This document shows, one piece after another, positions 33,598 to 36,908 of a DNA stretch of 36,908 nucleotides (within the stretch, counting starts at the first letter, position 1; each line of letters opens with the position of its first letter). Source of the stretch: Prevotellaceae bacterium UBA6974. Lineage in GTDB: Bacteria > Bacteroidota > Bacteroidia > Bacteroidales > Bacteroidaceae. The translations under genes were made by a program, and so were the position numbers. The notes below the pieces were generated by a model. That model saw nothing but the letters and a program-made list of their open reading frames with translations, made no database searches and was not told the origin of the DNA. The DNA lies in the NCBI GenBank assembly GCA_002450165.1, contig DJYQ01000036.1:10648-47555 (forward strand), given 5' to 3'.

Positions 33598-35226
33598 ATG
33601 ACACAGACACTGAAAACCCTTCGCGACTCTGCCGGCATGAGGTGGACCGCCCTGCTGCTCCTGGCATTTGCCATGTTCTGCAGCTATGTATTCATGGACA
33701 TTCTCTCGCCCATCAAGGACCTGATGCAGGACACCCGCGGATGGGACAGCGCCTCGTTCGGCCGCATGCAGGGCGCCGAGGTGTTCCTCAACGTTTACGT
33801 CTTCTTCCTTATTTTTGCCGGCATCATACTTGACAAAATGGGAGTACGCTTCACCGCAGTCCTCTCGGGCGTTGTCATGCTGGCAGGCGCAGTAATCAAG
33901 TTCTATGCCATCAGCGATGCCTTCACGGGCACCGGATTGGAACAGTGGTTTACCGACAACCTAAATTGGAATGGCAACCTGCCTGTAATCGGTGCCATCC
34001 TGCCCTTCGATGCAGCAATGCCCGCCTCGGCCAAGCTTGCCGCCTGCGGATTCATGCTGTTCGGCTGCGGTGTGGAAATGGCAGGTATAACAGTCAGCCG
34101 TGGCATTGTCAAGTGGTTTAAGGGGCGCGAGACAGCACTGGCGATGGGTAGCGAAATGGCCCTCGCACGCCTGGGCGTAGCCACCTGCATGATATTCTCA
34201 CCCTATTTTGCCAAGTTAGGTGGCGAGGTACACGTAGATAACGCTGTCAAGTTCGGCGTCGTACTGCTATGCATTGCCCTCGTGATGTTCATCACCTATT
34301 TCTTCATGGACAGGAAGTTGGACAGCCAGACGGGCGAAGCCGAGGAGACAGACGATCCATTCAAGATAAGCGACTTGGGCAAGATATTCTCAAGCCTAGG
34401 TTTCTGGCTTGTTGCCCTCCTGTGTGTGCTCTACTACTCAGCCATCTTCCCCTTCCAGAAATATGCCGTCAACATGCTGCAATGCAACCTGGACCTGACA
34501 CCCGCCGACCCCGACACCTTCTGGGGCGGAAGCCTGGTGACATGGGTACAGTACGTCCTGATGCTCGTCGTTGCCGTCAGCTCGTTCTCAAGCAACTTCA
34601 TCAAGAACAGCAAGCTGACAAAATACTGCCTCATGGGCCTGGCTACAGTAACACTGGCTATCTACTGCTACATGGGCTATATGCGCGGAACCGCCGAGAC
34701 CATCTTTGCCGTATTCCCGCTGCTGGCAGTAGCCATAACCCCAATCCTGGGCAGCTATGTCGATCACAAGGGCAAGGCAGCCTCGATGCTGATGCTCGGC
34801 TCCATTCTGTTGGTAATATGCCACCTGACATTCGCATTCGTACTGCCCGGCGTATCAGCCAGCTCAGCAGCCGGCGGCGTCGTCGTAGCATACATCACGA
34901 TACTGGTTCTGGGCGCATCCTTCTCACTCGTCCCCGCAGCCCTGTGGCCATCTGTGCCTAAGCTGGTTGACGAGAAGATAATAGGCTCGGCCTACGCCGC
35001 CATCTTCTGGATACAGAACATCGGCCTCGGCCTGTTCCCAGCCCTCATCGGCATGGTGCTCAACAACACCAACCCCCAAGGTACGGCAGCACACGAGCTC
35101 GACTACACATGGGCCCTGGTAATGCTTGCTGCTCTGGGCATCGCATCCCTCCTCATCTCGGCCTACCTCAAGACCGTTGACAAGAAGAAGGGCTACGGTC
35201 TTGAACTCCCCAACATTCAGGAATAA
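33598..35226 (+). CDS. Major facilitator superfamily transporter
   Basis: A 542-residue inner-membrane transporter with about 12 hydrophobic helices. Helix 1 is WTALLLLAFAMFCSYVFMDIL. The short loop DKMGVRFT near residue 80 corresponds to the MFS loop 2-3 motif (usually G-x3-D-x2-G-x-R/K). A polar central loop (about 240-265, SQTGEAEETDDPF) separates the two halves. Residues 110-150 form an extra polar insertion, FTGTGLEQWFTDNLNW, between helices. The substrate is unknown; its position between a peptidase and a tryptophan synthase gene would allow a peptide or amino acid substrate, but that is speculation. The gene starts 34 bases after the peptidase. Confidence 0.87.
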   Translation: MTQTLKTLRDSAGMRWTALLLLAFAMFCSYVFMDILSPIKDLMQDTRGWDSASFGRMQGAEVFLNVYVFFLIFAGIILDKMGVRFTAVLSGVVMLAGAVIKFYAISDAFTGTGLEQWFTDNLNWNGNLPVIGAILPFDAAMPASAKLAACGFMLFGCGVEMAGITVSRGIVKWFKGRETALAMGSEMALARLGVATCMIFSPYFAKLGGEVHVDNAVKFGVVLLCIALVMFITYFFMDRKLDSQTGEAEETDDPFKISDLGKIFSSLGFWLVALLCVLYYSAIFPFQKYAVNMLQCNLDLTPADPDTFWGGSLVTWVQYVLMLVVAVSSFSSNFIKNSKLTKYCLMGLATVTLAIYCYMGYMRGTAETIFAVFPLLAVAITPILGSYVDHKGKAASMLMLGSILLVICHLTFAFVLPGVSASSAAGGVVVAYITILVLGASFSLVPAALWPSVPKLVDEKIIGSAYAAIFWIQNIGLGLFPALIGMVLNNTNPQGTAAHELDYTWALVMLAALGIASLLISAYLKTVDKKKGYGLELPNIQE

Positions 35227-35227
35227 A

Positions 35228-35244
35228 GCTGAACCATTTTCAGC
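35228..35244 (+). terminator. Weak hairpin between the MFS gene and trpB2
   Basis: GCTGAA and TTCAGC form a 6-bp stem with a 5-base loop, followed by AATTATTAAT rather than a T-run. It may only attenuate read-through. Confidence 0.4.
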
Positions 35245-35264
35245 AATTATTAATACAAACAATT

Positions 35265-36641
35265 ATGGAAACGAAGATTCCCTACAAGATTCATCTTGAA
35301 GAAAACGAGGTACCCACAAGATGGTACAACGTCCGTGCTGACATGAAGGTTAAGCCGGCACCGCTGCTTAATCCAGGCACCGGTCAGCCCCTTACCATTC
35401 AGGAGATGAACCCCATTTTCTGCGAAGAACTAAACAAGCAGGAACTCGATAACGACACACGATGGTTCGACATTCCACAGGAGGTACAGGACTTTTACCG
35501 TATGTTCCGCCCCTCACCGCTGGTACATGCCGAGTTTCTCGAGAAGGCACTGGGTACGCCGGCCAAGATTTTCTACAAGTTCGAAGGCAACAACACCTCG
35601 GGCTCACACAAGCTCAACAGCGCCGTTGCACAGGCATACTACGCCAAGGCACAGGGGCTCAAGGGCGTGACCACCGAAACAGGTGCAGGCCAGTGGGGAA
35701 CCGCCCTGTCTATGGCCACACAGTTCTTCGGCATTGACTGCAAGGTCTTCATGGTAAAGTGCTCGTACGAGCAGAAACCCTTCCGCCGCGAAGTTATCCG
35801 CACATACGGAGCCGAGATAATCCCCTCTCCCAGCATGACGACCGAGATAGGCAAGAAAATCAATGCCGAGCACCCCGGGACCACCGGCTCGCTGGGTTGC
35901 GCCATATCCGAAGCCGTCGAGGTTGCCGTCAAGAGCGAAGGCTACCGCTACGTACTTGGCTCGGTGCTGAACCAAGTCCTGCTGCACCAGACCATCATCG
36001 GACTCGAAGCACAGGCAGCACTCCGCAAATACAACATCAAGCCCGACATTCTGATAGGTTGTACCGGAGGCGGCTCAAACCTGGGAGGCTTTGCATCGCC
36101 CTTCATCGGCGAGATGCTGCGCGGCGAAGCCAACTACAAGATAATAGGTGCCGAGCCCGCATCCTGCCCCTCATTTACACGCGGCGTATATGCCTATGAC
36201 TTCTGCGACACAGGCAAGATATGTCCGCTGGCCAAGATGTACACCGTCGGTTCGCAGTTCATCCCCAGCGCCAACCACGCCGGAGGCCTGCGCTTCCACG
36301 GCATGAGCCCCATCCTGTCCGAGCTGTACCACCAGGGCCTGTTCGAGGCACGCGCATACGAGCAGACACAAGTATTCGAGGCAGCTGAAATCTTTGCCAA
36401 GGCCGAAGGCATCCTGCCCGCCCCCGAGTCATCGCACGCCATACGCGCAGCCATTGACGAGGCACTCAAGTGCAAAGAGACAGGCGAGGAAAAAGTCATC
36501 GTATTCAACCTGTCAGGCACAGGCTACTTTGACCTGTACGCCTACGCACAGTACAACGACGGGACCATGAACGACGTAATCCCATCAGATTCCGTCATCC
36601 AGGAAGCACTTGCCAAGCTGCCGAAGGTTCCCAACCAATAA
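35265..36641 (+). CDS. trpB: TrpB2-type tryptophan synthase beta chain
   Basis: A 458-residue PLP enzyme of the TrpB2 subgroup, which joins serine and indole to give tryptophan. The longer N-terminus WYNVRADM...PAPLLNPGT and RPSPLVHAE near 80 are TrpB2 features. The PLP lysine is Lys116 in GSHKLNSA, the phosphate-binding loop GCTGGGSN lies near 265, and PESSHAI near 387 is also conserved. Classical TrpB1 is about 400 residues and lies beside trpA; here no trpA or other trp gene is visible, so this is a stand-alone copy that may salvage free indole. It follows the MFS gene by 38 bases and precedes a terminator. Confidence 0.93.
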   Translation: METKIPYKIHLEENEVPTRWYNVRADMKVKPAPLLNPGTGQPLTIQEMNPIFCEELNKQELDNDTRWFDIPQEVQDFYRMFRPSPLVHAEFLEKALGTPAKIFYKFEGNNTSGSHKLNSAVAQAYYAKAQGLKGVTTETGAGQWGTALSMATQFFGIDCKVFMVKCSYEQKPFRREVIRTYGAEIIPSPSMTTEIGKKINAEHPGTTGSLGCAISEAVEVAVKSEGYRYVLGSVLNQVLLHQTIIGLEAQAALRKYNIKPDILIGCTGGGSNLGGFASPFIGEMLRGEANYKIIGAEPASCPSFTRGVYAYDFCDTGKICPLAKMYTVGSQFIPSANHAGGLRFHGMSPILSELYHQGLFEARAYEQTQVFEAAEIFAKAEGILPAPESSHAIRAAIDEALKCKETGEEKVIVFNLSGTGYFDLYAYAQYNDGTMNDVIPSDSVIQEALAKLPKVPNQ

Positions 36642-36648
36642 ACACACA

Positions 36649-36681
36649 GCCCCCTCCCTCCTGGAAACAGAAGGAGGGGGC
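36649..36681 (+). terminator. Terminator-like hairpin after trpB2
   Basis: A 9-bp G/C-rich stem GCCCCCTCC (36649-36657) with GGAGGGGGC (36673-36681). No T-run follows, so it may be a weak terminator or an RNA-stabilising hairpin. Confidence 0.6.
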
Positions 36682-36698
36682 ATAACCCTTCACCCATC

Positions 36699-36908
36699 AT
36701 GACAAAACACATACTTACCCTCATCCTCCTGCTTGCGCTTACCACACATATAACCGCACAGGACGCCACCGCAAACACCCCCAAATACGTCTTTTACTTT
36801 ATCGGTGACGGCATGGGCATGAACCAAGTCAACGGCACCGAGACATATCTGGCAGCCAAGGAAGGACGCATAGGCATCAAGCCCCTGTGCTTCGCCGACT
36901 TCCCCCAC
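36699..36908 (+). CDS. Alkaline phosphatase, N-terminal part (runs off the window)
   Basis: The first 70 residues of an exported protein. A signal peptide MTKHILTLILLLALTTHITAQ is followed by KYVFYFIGDGMGMNQV. The IGDGMG motif with its metal-binding Asp is the start of the alkaline phosphatase fold (PhoA family). The rest lies beyond the right edge, so the catalytic Ser and remaining metal ligands cannot be checked. It would release phosphate from organic esters in the periplasm. Frame and start are supported by the signal peptide. Confidence 0.85.
   Translation, partial: MTKHILTLILLLALTTHITAQDATANTPKYVFYFIGDGMGMNQVNGTETYLAAKEGRIGIKPLCFADFPH

Overview
The window looks like chromosomal DNA from a Bacteroidales bacterium, most probably Prevotellaceae or a close relative. 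Three things point there. Promoter elements match the Bacteroidetes consensus (TAnnTTTG at -7 with TTTG or TTG about 19-20 bases upstream). The families present are typical of the phylum: DUF4837, DUF3078, Bacteroidetes-type LptE and OMPP1/FadL proteins, a TrpB2, and a yidC-S9 peptidase pair. A secreted glycosidase also ends in a LSGMKV...KGIYIVNGKKV tail of the Prevotella/Bacteroides kind. No rRNA, tRNA, CRISPR array, insertion sequence or prophage was recognised.

Layout. 1-5.9 kb (+): the end of a DAHP synthase/chorismate mutase, prephenate dehydrogenase, a DUF554 membrane protein, the tRNA methyltransferase TrmO and a large secreted GH18 protein. 5.9-6.45 kb: the only long gene-free stretch, holding a striking cloverleaf-shaped inverted-repeat element. 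6.4-8.3 kb (-): an HAD phosphatase overlapping rmuC. 8.4-12 kb (+): a lipoprotein alpha/beta hydrolase overlapping an acyl-ligase/ACP/acyltransferase fusion. 12-14 kb (-): an AlkD-like protein and an OmpA-like porin. 14.1-15.3 kb (+): a flavodiiron protein, followed by a terminator and a 22-bp-period palindrome array. 15.6-18.9 kb (-): a FadL-like outer-membrane protein and a GH109-like secreted oxidoreductase-fold protein. 19.0-27.3 kb (+): rlmN, DUF4837, a shrunken PdxA-like protein, a CDP-alcohol phosphatidyltransferase, an IspD/TarI-like cytidylyltransferase, then a sigma-54 activator, lptE, a TPR protein, secG and a BadF-type kinase. 27.4-29.4 kb (-): DUF3078 and engB. 29.6-36.9 kb (+): yidC, an S9 peptidase, an MFS transporter, trpB2 and the start of an alkaline phosphatase.

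How the genes work together. Much of the window serves the envelope: lptE, secG and yidC (export and assembly), OmpA and FadL-like porins, DUF3078, and two lipid-related gene sets (acyl ligase-ACP-acyltransferase; CDP-alcohol transferase plus cytidylyltransferase). Several neighbours overlap by 1-17 bases, which suggests translational coupling. The most unusual signals are the cloverleaf element at 5948-6078, the palindrome array at 15404-15483, and the overlapping PdxA-like/CDP-alcohol/cytidylyltransferase set, which could make an undescribed phospholipid head group. G/C skew of plus-strand genes also changes from G-rich at the left to C-rich at the right, as expected if the window spans or approaches a replication terminus.
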